Shown here one piece after another: positions 1 to 13,012 of a stretch of DNA of 64,000 nt. Each line of letters starts with the position of its first letter. Position 1 is the stretch's first letter. The position numbers and the translations under genes are program-made. The notes under the pieces were generated by a model. It was not told where the DNA came from. It saw only the letters and a program-made list of their open reading frames with translations, and did not search any database. This DNA is from Pleodorina starrii. Taxonomy: Eukaryota; Chlorophyta; Chlorophyceae; Chlamydomonadales; Volvocaceae. Where the stretch lies: positions 372,001 to 436,000 of the forward strand of contig BRXU01000002.1 in assembly GCA_030267565.1 (NCBI GenBank), given 5' to 3'.

Positions 1-126
1 CAGCAAATGTCGGTGTGCAATTTACGTGTCCCGGATGGTACAGCAATCTGGGTTGCAGCCTGTCACCTACGGGGAGCTGCAACGAATAAGCGGTTGGTGA
101 CTGCATGCTGCTGCTGACTGGAGGAG

Positions 127-158
127 GCGGGGCGGGGCGGGGCGGGGCGGGGCGGGGG
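127..158. repeat. GGGGC pentanucleotide run
   Basis: About six consecutive GGGGC units. A G-rich run of this kind can form a G-quadruplex on the plus strand. No gene is recognisable around it. Confidence 0.85.
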
Positions 159-323
159 AAGCGAGGCAGCATGGGAGTCTTTGGCTCGAGGGGCCACCCA
201 TGCCCTGTCTTGCACGGGCCCGACAGGTAGGGCGCTTATTACTTGGCTTACCGGTACTAATTCGCGACAATCGGAACATGAGGACATCTGGCACGGATTT
301 GGGGACTGGGCGCTGGGATACAG

Positions 324-726
324 GCACGGGCCCTGCTGACACCACATTTTTTCGATTCATCTGTCGGGTGCTGCTGTAGGGTGGTGCTTGTTGTAGGGTG
401 GTCCTTCTTCTTCACAGTACATCTTCCTCAGGCGGATCTCCGCTGCGTGGTGCGTGCCCATTGCCGCACCGGGGGGGCCCGCCGGGGGGCGTAAATGCTG
501 TGTATGTGTCGTGTGTGTTGGTGTTGTATTGGTAGGGTTGCGCAACCCGCAGCGGCGAAACGTGGGTCCTTGCGGCCAGGGCGAATGCAAGCGGCAACGG
601 GCAGGCGCAGTGAGGGGTGCTGACGCTTTCGCTGTCGCCGAGGGCACGTTCGGGTGAACCTTGTTGCGTGCGTGCGCGATTCTTTTTTAGCGTTTAGGGC
701 TTTCCGTAGCGACGGCTTGAGACCCC
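324..726 (+). repeat. Satellite-flanking direct repeat, copy A (~403 bp)
   Basis: This stretch reappears nearly base for base at 11923-12334, on the other side of the satellite and in the same orientation. The two copies differ by a few substitutions and short indels; for example, copy B has about 8 extra bases in a TGTGTATG tract. Both copies end abruptly after the same GACCCC and then diverge. Neither copy has a convincing gene, although short ORFs run through both. The arrangement suggests that the array expanded inside a duplicated segment, or that the repeat is part of a larger unit carrying the satellite. Confidence 0.9.
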
Positions 727-873
727 CGGGCTGCCATCGGAAATTCGGAATGGTACGTCTAGCCCAGGCAGACACAGCTGCCTGCGAAGGGGGGGTTGCT
801 CTGAAGGACCGCTCCGAAGGACGACGACCTGGGCTGGCTGGGGCACCCCGCGTGCAGCGCGCGGCGGTGCAAC

Positions 874-874
<1 letters not shown>

Positions 875-912
<38 letters not shown>

Positions 913-913
913 A
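875..913 (+). repeat. TTG trinucleotide microsatellite
   Basis: About 13 uninterrupted TTG units. It would read as poly-Leu in one frame, but no gene context supports translation. Confidence 0.9.
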
Positions 914-1156
914 GCTGCTGTTTGTTTTTCGTTTGTTGATATTTGTTGTTACCGTGCAGTAAAATACCGTAAATAGGATGGTATCACGCGGCCATCGCAG
1001 ATCGATGACCGGGAGGCTTTATTTGGAATCAATCCTTTCAGTTGTGACTACTTGCCTACACCGGCAGTTGTGCCGTACTGTAGGTTGTGTTTGTAACAGT
1101 GGGCTCCAGAAGACCCGCGAAGAGTAGAGCCAACGGGCCATCCAGCGGGCCCATCA

Positions 1157-1287
1157 AACATCAGGCAGAGGGGTGTGAGTCCGTGCTGCCCTGCTCGTGT
1201 CTGGTGCAGTGCAGTGCACGATGGCCCATCGTGCACTGCACCAGACACGAGCAGGGCAGCACGGACTCACACCCCTCTGCCTGATGT
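1157..1287. repeat. Near-perfect 131-bp palindrome
   Basis: The left arm begins AACATCAGGCAGAGG and the right arm ends with its exact reverse complement. Pairing holds across more than 60 bases per arm, interrupted only by a 5-base insertion in the left arm near the centre, and the loop is only a few bases. Transcribed RNA would form a long hairpin, and the DNA could extrude a cruciform. It lies about 210 bp from the start of the satellite. No ORF or transposase is associated with it. Confidence 0.9.
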
Positions 1288-1499
1288 TGGCAACCGGCCT
1301 GGTGTTATTTCCGCCCGAGAAGACCTGACGGAGCCAAACACACCGGTGGGTGCAGGCTGTGGGTGCAGCCTTGAGCTGCTGGCGGGTGCAGCGAAGGGGC
1401 GAGGGTGACGAGGGAAGTTCGGAGCGGCCTTCTGCCTCCAAGACACGTGGGACCTATGACCTGACCTATGGCCTGGCCTATAGCCTGACCATAGACCTA

Positions 1500-4400
1500 C
1501 ACGTACACACGCGCACGTACACACGCACACGTACACACGCACAACTACACACACGCACGTACACACGCACAACTACACACGCACACGTACACACGCGCAC
1601 GTACACACGCACACGTACACACGCACACGTACACACGCGCACGTACACACGCGCACGTACACACGCGCACGTACACACGCACACGTACACACGCACAACT
1701 ACACACACGCATGTACACACGCGCACGTACACACGCGCACGTACACACGCGCACGTACACACGCGCACGTACACACGCACACGAACACACGCACACGTAC
1801 ACACGCACACGTACACACGCGCACGTACACACGCGCACGTACACACGCACACGTACACACGCACACGTACACACGCACACGTACACACGCACACGTACAC
1901 ACGCACACGTACACACGCACACGTACACACGCACACGTACACACGCACACGTACACACGCGCACGTACACACGCGCACGTACACACGCGAATGTACACAC
2001 GCGCACGTACACACGCGCACGTACACACGCGCACGTACACACGCACACGTAAACACGCACACGTAAACACGCACACGTAAACACGCACACGTAAACACGC
2101 ACACGTACACACGCACACGTACACATGCGCACGTACACACGCACACGTACACATGCGCACGTACACACGCGCACGTACACACGCACACGTACACACGCGC
2201 ACGTACACACGCGCACGTACACACGCACACGTACACACGCGCACGTACACACGCACACGTACACATGCGCACGTACACACGCGCACGTACACACGCACAC
2301 GTACACACGCACACGTACACACGCACACGTACACACGCACACGTACACACGCGCACGTACACACGCGCACGTACACACGCACACGTACACACGCACACGT
2401 ACACACGCACACGTACACACGCACACGTACACACGCACACGTACACACGCACACGTACACACGCACACGTACACACGCACACGTACACACGCGCACGTAC
2501 ACACGCGCACGTACACACGCACACGTAAACACGCACACGTACACACGATCACGTACACACGCGCACGTACACACGCACACGTACACACGCGCACGTACAC
2601 ACGCACACGTACACACGATCACGTACACACGCACACGTACACACGCACACGTACACAAGCGCACGTACACACGCACACGTACACACGCACACCTACACAC
2701 GCACACGTACACACGCACACGTACACGTACACATGCGCACGTACACACGCACACGTACACACGCGCACGTACACACGCGCACGTACACACGCGCACGTAC
2801 ACACGCACACGTACACACGCGCACGTACACACGCGCACGTACACACGCGCACGTACACACGCGCACGTACACACGCGCACGTACACACGCACACGTACAC
2901 ACGCACACGTACACACGCGCACGTACACACGCACACGTACACACGCACACGTACACACGCACACGTACACACGCACACGTACACACGCACACGTACACAC
3001 GCGCACGTACACACGATCACGTACACACGATCATGTACACACGCGAATGTACACACGCACACGTACACACGCACACGTAAACACGCACACGTACACACGC
3101 ACACGTACACACGCGCACGTACACACGCGCACGTACACACGCACACGTACACACGCACACGTACACACGCGCACGTACACACGCGCACGTACACACGCAC
3201 ACGTAAACACGCACACGTACACACGATCACGTACACACGCGCACGTACACACGCACACGTACACACGCGCACGTACACACGCGCACGTACACACGCACAC
3301 GTACACACGCGCACGTACACACGCACACGTACACACGCACATGTACACACGCACACGTACACACGCACACGTACACACGCACACGTACACACGCACACGT
3401 ACACACGCACACGTACACACGCACACGTACACACGCGCACGTACACGCGCGCACGTACACACGCACACGTACACACGCACACGTACACACGATCACGTAC
3501 ACACGCGAATGTACACACGCGCGCGTACACACGCGCACGTACACACGCACACGTACACACGCACACGTACACACGCACACGTACACACGCGCACGTACAC
3601 ACGCGCACGTACACACGCACACGTACACACGCACACGTACACACGCACACGTACACACGCACACGTACACACGCACACGTACACACGCACACGTACACAC
3701 GCACACGTACACGTACACACGCAAACGTACACACGCGCACGTACACACGCGCACGTACACACGCACACGTAAACACGCACACGTACACACGATCACGTAC
3801 ACACGCGCGCGTACACACGCACACGTACACACGCGCACGTACACACGCACACGTACACACACGCACGTACACACGCACACGTACACACGCGCACGTCCAC
3901 ACGCACACGTCCACACGCACACGTACACACGCACACGTACACACGCGCACGTACACGCGCGCACGTACACACGCACACGTACACACGCACACGTACACAC
4001 GCACACGTACACGTACACACGCAAACGTACACACGCGCACGTACACACGCGCACGTACACACGCACACGTAAACACGCACACGTACACACGATCACGTAC
4101 ACACGCGCGCGTACACACGCACACGTACACACGCGCACGTACACACGCACACGTACACACACGCACGTACACACGCACACGTACACACGCGCACGTCCAC
4201 ACGCACACGTCCACACGCACACGTACACACGCACACGTACACACGCGCACGTACACGCGCGCACGTACACACGCATACGTACACACGCACACGTACACAC
4301 GCACACGTACACACGCACACGTACACACGCACACGTACACACGCGCACGTACACACGCACACGTACACACGCACACGTACACACGCGCACGTACACACGC

Positions 4401-7400
4401 GCACGTACACACGCACACGTACACACGCGCACGTACACACGCACACGTACACACGCACACGTACACACGCGCACGTACACACGCGCACGTACACACGCAC
4501 ACGTACACACGCGCACGTACACACGCGCACGTACACACGCACACGTACACACGCACACGTACACACGCACACGTACACACGCGCACGTACACACGCACAC
4601 GTACACACGCACACGTACACACGCACACGTACACACGCACACGTACACACGCACACGTACACACGCACACGTACACACGCACACGTACACACGCGCACGT
4701 ACACGCGCGCACGTACACACGCACACGTACACACGCACACGTACACACGCACACGTACACACGCACACGTACACACGCGAATGTAAACACGCACACGTAC
4801 ACATGCGCACGTACACACGCGCACGTACACACGCACACGTACACACGCACACGTACACACGCACACGTACACACGCGCACGTACACACGCGCACGTACAC
4901 ACGCACACGTACACACGCACACGTACACACGCACACGTACACACGCACACGTACACACGCACACGTACACACGCACACGTACACACGCACACGTACACAC
5001 GCACACGTACACACGCGCACGTACACACGCGAATGTACACACGCGCACGTACACACGCGCACGTACACACGCGCACGTACACACGCGCACGTACACACGC
5101 ACACGTAAACACGCACACGTAAACACGCACACGTAAACACGCACACGTAAACACGCAGACGTACACACGATCACGTACACATGCGCACGTACACACGCAC
5201 ACGTACACATGCGCACGTACACACGCGCACGTACACACGCACACGTACACACGCGCACGTACACACGCGCACGTACACACGCGCACGTACACACGCGCAC
5301 GTACACACGCGCACGTACACACGCACACGTACACACGCACACGTACACACGCACACGTACACACGCGCACGTACACACGCACACGTACACACGCACACGT
5401 ACACACGCACACGTACACACGCACACGTACACACGCACACGTACACACGCACACGTACACACGCACACGTACACACGCGCACGTACACGCGCGCACGTAC
5501 ACACGCACACGTACACACGCACACGTACACACGCACACGTACACACGCACACGTACACACGCGAATGTAAACACGCACACGTACACATGCGCACGTACAC
5601 ACGCGCACGTACACACGCACACGTACACACGCACACGTACACACGCACACGTACACACGCGCACGTACACACGCGCACGTACACACGCACACGTACACAC
5701 GCACACGTACACACGCACACGTACACACGCACACGTACACACGCACACGTACACACGCACACGTACACACGCACACGTACACACGCACACGTACACACGC
5801 GCACGTACACACGCGAATGTACACACGCGCACGTACACACGCGCACGTACACACGCGCACGTACACACGCGCACGTACACACGCGCACGTACACACGCAC
5901 ACGTAAACACGCACACGTAAACACGCACACGTAAACACGCACACGTAAACACGCACACGTACACACGATCACGTACACATGCGCACGTACACACGCACAC
6001 GTACACATGCGCACGTACACACGCGCACGTACACACGCACACGTACACACGCGCACGTACACACGCGCACGTACACACGCGCACGTACACACGCACACGT
6101 ACACACGCGCACGTACACACGCACACGTACACACGCACACGTACACACGCGCACGTACACACGCGCACGTACACACGCGAATGTACACACGCGCACGTAC
6201 ACACGCGCACGTACACACGCACACGTACACACGCGCACGTACACACGCGCACGTACACACGCGCACGTACACACGCACACGTACACACGCGCACGTACAC
6301 ACGCACACGTACACACGCACACGTACACACGCGCACGTACACATGCGCACGTACACACGCACACGTACACATGCGCACGTACACACGCGCACGTACACAC
6401 GCACACGTACACACGCGCACGTACACACGCGCACGTACACACGCGCACGTACACACGCACACGTACACACGCACACGTACACACGCACACGTACACACGC
6501 ACACGTACACACGCGCACGTACACACGCGCACGTACACACGCGAATGTACACACGCGCACGTACACACGCGCACGTACACACGCGCACGTACACACGCGC
6601 ACGTACACACGCACACGTAAACACGCACACGTAAACACGCACACGTAAACACGCACACGTAAACACGCACACGTACACACGCACACGTACACATGCGCAC
6701 GTACACACGCACACGTACACATGCGCACGTACACACGCGCACGTACACACGCACACGTACACACGCGCACGTACACACGCGCACGTACACACGCACACGT
6801 ACACACGCGCACGTACACACGCACACGTACACATGCGCACGTACACACGCGCACGTACACACGCACACGTACACACGCACACGTACACACGCACACGTAC
6901 ACACGCACACGTACACACGCGCACGTACACACGCGCACGTACACACGCACACGTACACACGCACACGTACACACGCACACGTACACACGCACACGTACAC
7001 ACGCACACGTACACACGCACACGTACACACGCACACGTACACACGCACACGTACACACGCGCACGTACACACGCGCACGTACACACGCACACGTAAACAC
7101 GCACACGTACACACGATCACGTACACACGCGCACGTACACACGCACACGTACACACGCGCACGTACACACGCACACGTACACACGATCACGTACACACGC
7201 ACACGTACACACGCACACGTACACAAGCGCACGTACACACGCACACGTACACACGCACACCTACACACGCACACGTACACACGCACACGTACACGTACAC
7301 ATGCGCACGTACACACGCACACGTACACACGCGCACGTACACACGCGCACGTACACACGCGCACGTACACACGCACACGTACACACGCGCACGTACACAC

Positions 7401-10400
7401 GCGCACGTACACACGCGCACGTACACACGCGCACGTACACACGCGCACGTACACACGCACACGTACACACGCACACGTACACACGCGCACGTACACACGC
7501 ACACGTACACACGCACACGTACACACGCACACGTACACACGCACACGTACACACGCACACGTACACACGCGCACGTACACACGATCACGTACACACGATC
7601 ATGTACACACGCGAATGTACACACGCACACGTACACACGCACACGTAAACACGCACACGTACACACGCACACGTACACACGCGCACGTACACACGCGCAC
7701 GTACACACGCACACGTACACACGCACACGTACACACGCGCACGTACACACGCGCACGTACACACGCACACGTAAACACGCACACGTACACACGATCACGT
7801 ACACACGCGCACGTACACACGCACACGTACACACGCGCACGTACACACGCGCACGTACACACGCACACGTACACACGCGCACGTACACACGCACACGTAC
7901 ACACGCACATGTACACACGCACACGTACACACGCACACGTACACACGCACACGTACACACGCACACGTACACACGCACACGTACACACGCACACGTACAC
8001 ACGCGCACGTACACGCGCGCACGTACACACGCACACGTACACACGCACACGTACACACGATCACGTACACACGCGAATGTACACACGCGCGCGTACACAC
8101 GCGCACGTACACACGCACACGTACACACGCACACGTACACACGCACACGTACACACGCGCACGTACACACGCGCACGTACACACGCACACGTACACACGC
8201 ACACGTACACACGCACACGTACACACGCACACGTACACACGCACACGTACACACGCACACGTACACACGCACACGTACACGTACACACGCAAACGTACAC
8301 ACGCGCACGTACACACGCGCACGTACACACGCACACGTAAACACGCACACGTACACACGATCACGTACACACGCGCGCGTACACACGCACACGTACACAC
8401 GCGCACGTACACACGCACACGTACACACACGCACGTACACACGCACACGTACACACGCGCACGTCCACACGCACACGTCCACACGCACACGTACACACGC
8501 ACACGTACACACGCGCACGTACACGCGCGCACGTACACACGCATACGTACACACGCACACGTACACACGCGCACGTACACACGCACACGTACACACGCAC
8601 ACGTACACACGCACACGTACACACGCACACGTACACACGCACACGTACACACGCACACGTACACACGCACACGTACACACGCGCACGTACACACGCACAC
8701 GTACACACGCACACGTACACACGCGCACGTACACACGCGCACGTACACACGCACACGTACACACGCGCACGTACACACGCACACGTACACACGCACACGT
8801 ACACACGCGCACGTACACACGCGCACGTACACACGCACACGTACACACGCGCACGTACACACGCGCACGTACACACGCACACGTACACACGCACACGTAC
8901 ACACGCACACGTACACACGCGCACGTACACACGCACACGTACACACGCACACGTACACACGCACACGTACACACGCACACGTACACACGCACACGTACAC
9001 ACGCACACGTACACACGCACACGTACACACGCGCACGTACACGCGCGCACGTACACACGCACACGTACACACGCACACGTACACACGCACACGTACACAC
9101 GATCACGTACACACGCGAATGTAAACACGCACACGTACACATGCGCACGTACACACGCGCACGTACACACGCACACGTACACACGCACACGTACACACGC
9201 ACACGTACACACGCGCACGTACACACGCGCACGTACACACGCACACGTACACACGCACACGTACACACGCACACGTACACACGCACACGTACACACGCAC
9301 ACGTACACACGCACACGTACACACGCACACGTACACACGCACACGTACACACGCGCACGTACACACGCGAAAGTACACACGCGCACGTACACACGCGCAC
9401 GTACACACGCGCACGTACACACGCGCACGTACACACGCACACGTAAACACGCACACGTAAACACGCACACGTAAACACGCACACGTAAACACGCACACGT
9501 ACACACGATCACGTACACATGCGCACGTACACACGCACACGTACACATGCGCACGTACACACGCGCACGTACACACGCACACGTACACACGCGCACGTAC
9601 ACACGCGCACGTACACACGCGCACGTACACACGCACACGTACACACGCGCACGTACACACGCACACGTACACATGCGCACGTACACACGCGCACGTACAC
9701 ACGCACACGTACACACGCACACGTACACACGCACACGTACACACGCGCACGTACACACGCGCACGTACACACGCACACGTACACACGCACACGTACACAC
9801 GCACACGTACACACGCACACGTACACACGCACACGTACACACGCACACGTACACACGCACACGTACACACGCACACGTACACACGCGCACGTACACACGC
9901 GCACGTACACACGCGCACGTACACACGCACACGTAAACACGCACACGTACACACGATCACGTACACACGCGCACGTACACACGCACACGTACACACGCGC
10001 ACGTACACACGCACACGTACACACGATCACGTACACACGCACACGTACACACGCACACGTACACAAGCGCACGTACACACGCACACGTACACACGCACAC
10101 CTACACACGCACACGTACACACGCACACGTACACATGCGCACGTACACACGCACACGTACACACGCGCACGTACACACGCGCACGTACACACGCGCACGT
10201 ACACACGCACACGTACACACGCGCACGTACACACGCGCACGTACACACGCGCACGTACACACGCGCACGTACACACGCGCACGTACACACGCACACGTAC
10301 ACACGCACACGTACACACGCACACGTACACACGCGCACGTACACACGCACACGTACACACGCACACGTACACACGCACACGTACACACGCACACGTACAC

Positions 10401-11922
10401 ACGCACACGTACACACGCGCACGTACACACGATCACGTACACACGATCATGTACACACGCGAATGTACACACGCACACGTACACACGCACACGTAAACAC
10501 GCACACGTACACACGCACACGTACACACGTGCACGTACACACGCGCACGTACACACGCACACGTACACACGCACACGTACACACGCGCACGTACACACGC
10601 GCACGTACACACGCACACGTAAACACGCACACGTACACACGATCACGTACACACGCGCACGTACACACGCACACGTACACACGCGCACGTACACACGCGC
10701 ACGTACACACGCACACGTACACACGCGCACGTACACACGCACACGTACACACGCACATGTACACACGCACACGTACACACGCACACGTACACACGCACAC
10801 GTACACACGCACACGTACACACGCACACGTACACACGCACACGTACACACGCGCACGTACACGCGCGCACGTACACACGCACACGTACACACGCACACGT
10901 ACACACGATCACGTACACACGCGCACGTACACGCGCGCGCGTACACACGCACACGTACACACGCACACGTACACACGCACACGTACACACGCGCACGTAC
11001 ACACGCGCGCGTACACACGCGCACGTACACACGCACACGTACACACGCACACGTACACACGCACACGTACACACGCGCACGTACACACGCGCACGTACAC
11101 GTACACACGCAAACGTACACACGCACACGTACACACGCGCACGTACACACGCAAACGTAAACACGCGCACGTACACACGATCACGTACACACGCGCGCGT
11201 ACACACGCACACGTACACACGAGCACGTACACACGCGCACGTACACACGCACACGTACACACGCGCACGTACACACGCGCACGTACACACGCGCACGTCC
11301 ACACGCACACGTCCACACGCACACGTACACACGCGCACGTCCACACGCACACGTACACGCGCGCACGTACACACGCATACGTACACACGCACACGTACAC
11401 ACGCACACGTACACATGCACACGTACACACGCACACGTACACACGCGCACGTACACACGCACACGTACACACGCACACGTACACACGCGCACGTACACAC
11501 GCGCACGTACACACGCACACGTACACACGCGCACGTACACACGCGCACGTACACACGCACACGTACACACGCGCACGTACACACGCGCACGTACACACGC
11601 ACACGTACACACGCGCACGTACACACGCGCACGTACACACGCACACGTACACACGCGCACGTACACACGCGCACGTACACACGCACACGTACACACGCAC
11701 ACGTACACACGCACACGTACACACGCGCACGTACACACGCACACGTACACACGCACACGTACACACGCACACGTACACACGCACACGTACACACGCACAC
11801 GTACACACGCACACGTACACACGCGCACGTACACGCGCGCACGTACACACGCACACGTACACACGCACACGTACACACGCACACGTACACACGATCACGT
11901 ACACACGCGAATGTAAACACGC
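1500..11922. repeat. 10.4-kb satellite, 14-bp unit
   Basis: Roughly 740 head-to-tail copies of ACACACGCRCACGT, where R marks a near-equal mix of G and A variants. Rarer variants include ACACATGCGCACGT, ACACACGCGAATGT, ACACACGATCACGT, AAACACGCACACGT and GTACACGTACAC. The variants are not random. A landmark of four GTAAAC units followed by two CATGCG units recurs at about 2049, 5105, 5903, 6617 and 9443, so the array is built of higher-order blocks. Positions 2153-3772 and 6721-8340 (offset 4568 bp) translate identically, as do overlapping stretches in other frames. The consensus unit alternates purine and pyrimidine throughout, contains an RsaI GTAC and an ACGT per unit, and has three CpGs. 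It has no stop codon in any frame, so long ORFs appear on both strands; these are artefacts of the repeat. The unit is not the Chlamydomonas-type telomere repeat. Confidence 0.97.
3667..4266. repeat. 300-bp tandem duplication inside the satellite
   Basis: Positions 3667-3966 and 3967-4266 match unit for unit, including the rare GCAAACG, GATCACG, GCGCGCG and CGTCCAC variants. The corresponding place in the later block (about 8235-8534) has only one copy. The duplication or its loss therefore happened after the 4.57-kb block duplicated. Confidence 0.85.
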
Positions 11923-12334
11923 GCACGGGCCCTGCTGACACCATGTTTTCGATTCATCTGTCGGGTGCTGCTGTAGGGTGGTGCTTGTTGTAGGGTGGTC
12001 CTTCTTCTTCGCAGTACATCTTCCTCAGTCGGATCTCCGCTGCGTGGTGCGTGCCCATTGCCGCACCGGGGGGGCCCGCCGGGGGGCGTAAATGCTGTGT
12101 ATGTGTGTGTATGTGTCGTGTGTGTTGGTGTTGTATTGGTAGGGTTGCGCAACCCGCAGCGGCGAAACGTGGGTCCTTGCGGCCAGGGCGAATGCAAGCG
12201 GCAACGGGCAGGCGCAGTGAGGGGTGCGGACGCTTTCGCTGTCGCCGAGGGCACGTTCGGGTGAACCTTGTTGCGTGCGTGCGCGATTCTTTTTTAGCGT
12301 TTAGGGCTTTCCGTAGCGACGGCTTGAGACCCCC
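11923..12334 (+). repeat. Satellite-flanking direct repeat, copy B (~412 bp)
   Basis: Second copy of the sequence at 324-726, same orientation. Here its first bases abut the last satellite unit directly (GCGCACGGGCCC). In copy A the match begins inside unrelated sequence. The junction is therefore sharp on the right side of the array. Confidence 0.9.
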
Positions 12335-13012
12335 ACTGCACAGGACTCTCACTGCTGGCGCCTTGCCGGGCCTCGCCTCCAGGGAGATTCTACTCGAGTA
12401 GATGAGCACGCAGCCCTCTACTGCCATCACGCCACTCCGCCTGATGCGACCATTCTCAATGACCATCACGACATGCCGTACATGCTGTGCGCGCACCGGC
12501 CCAATCGTGTACGGCAATGTAAGTCAGGCAGTCGTAGTAGTGTACAGCCGTGTACAGCCGGCATGACAACACGGCCTCTCGGCCGCCGACACCCACCAGC
12601 CGACACACTTCCCCCATTCACCGAGGTCGGTGCCGCAATGTCGCGCAGACATGCAGGCACCGCACAAGGGCAAGAAACGCGGGACCCCTCGGAAGCCCGC
12701 GCACGCACGCATACTCTTCTCCCCCCGTCCGTTTCTGTTCGTGTCTGGTCGGCTCAGTGCGGTCTGGCGTTGCCATCCTCCTTCCCCATGGCCACATCCA
12801 CCGCAGTGCGCGGCCCGCGGGCTCGCGGGCTCCGAAACCCAACGTAATGGCCGCCCTTCAGGCCACCTAGGAATCCATGACTACCACCACCACCACCACC
12901 ACCACCACCAGCGCTACCCCACGTCCAAATACCCTTAGGCCAATGCCCCCTGAAGACTTATGCTGCATGCCCTTCCAGGTGAAACGAACGCCGCTCTCCC
13001 AAAGACGCCGAT
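12335..13012. other. Non-coding spacer, probably 3' region of the minus-strand gene
   Basis: No gene can be supported. It contains an ACC trinucleotide run at about 12880-12912. It lies immediately 3' of the stop codon of the minus-strand gene ending at 13013, so part is likely its 3' UTR. I saw no TGTAA on the minus strand here. Confidence 0.5.

Larger units (their letters stand above)
727..1499. other. Non-genic spacer left of the satellite
   Basis: No coding region can be supported here. The spacer holds a TTG trinucleotide run, a 131-bp palindrome, and at 1450-1498 a set of short imperfect repeats of CCTATGRCCTG that lead into the satellite. Confidence 0.6.

Noticed and set aside
1500..11922. 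CRISPR-like array
   Set aside because: Units are contiguous 14-mers without unique spacers, and the setting is a eukaryotic nuclear genome.
1500..11922. Telomeric repeat array
   Set aside because: The unit does not resemble TTTTAGGG or TTTAGGG, and normal genes follow on the right.
1350..11993. Dozens of long ORFs on both strands (up to 1653 codons), rich in His/Thr/Arg or Cys/Val/Arg
   Set aside because: The 14-bp unit has no stop codon in any frame, so all six frames stay open. The 14-residue period is the satellite itself, with no start context, introns or domain.
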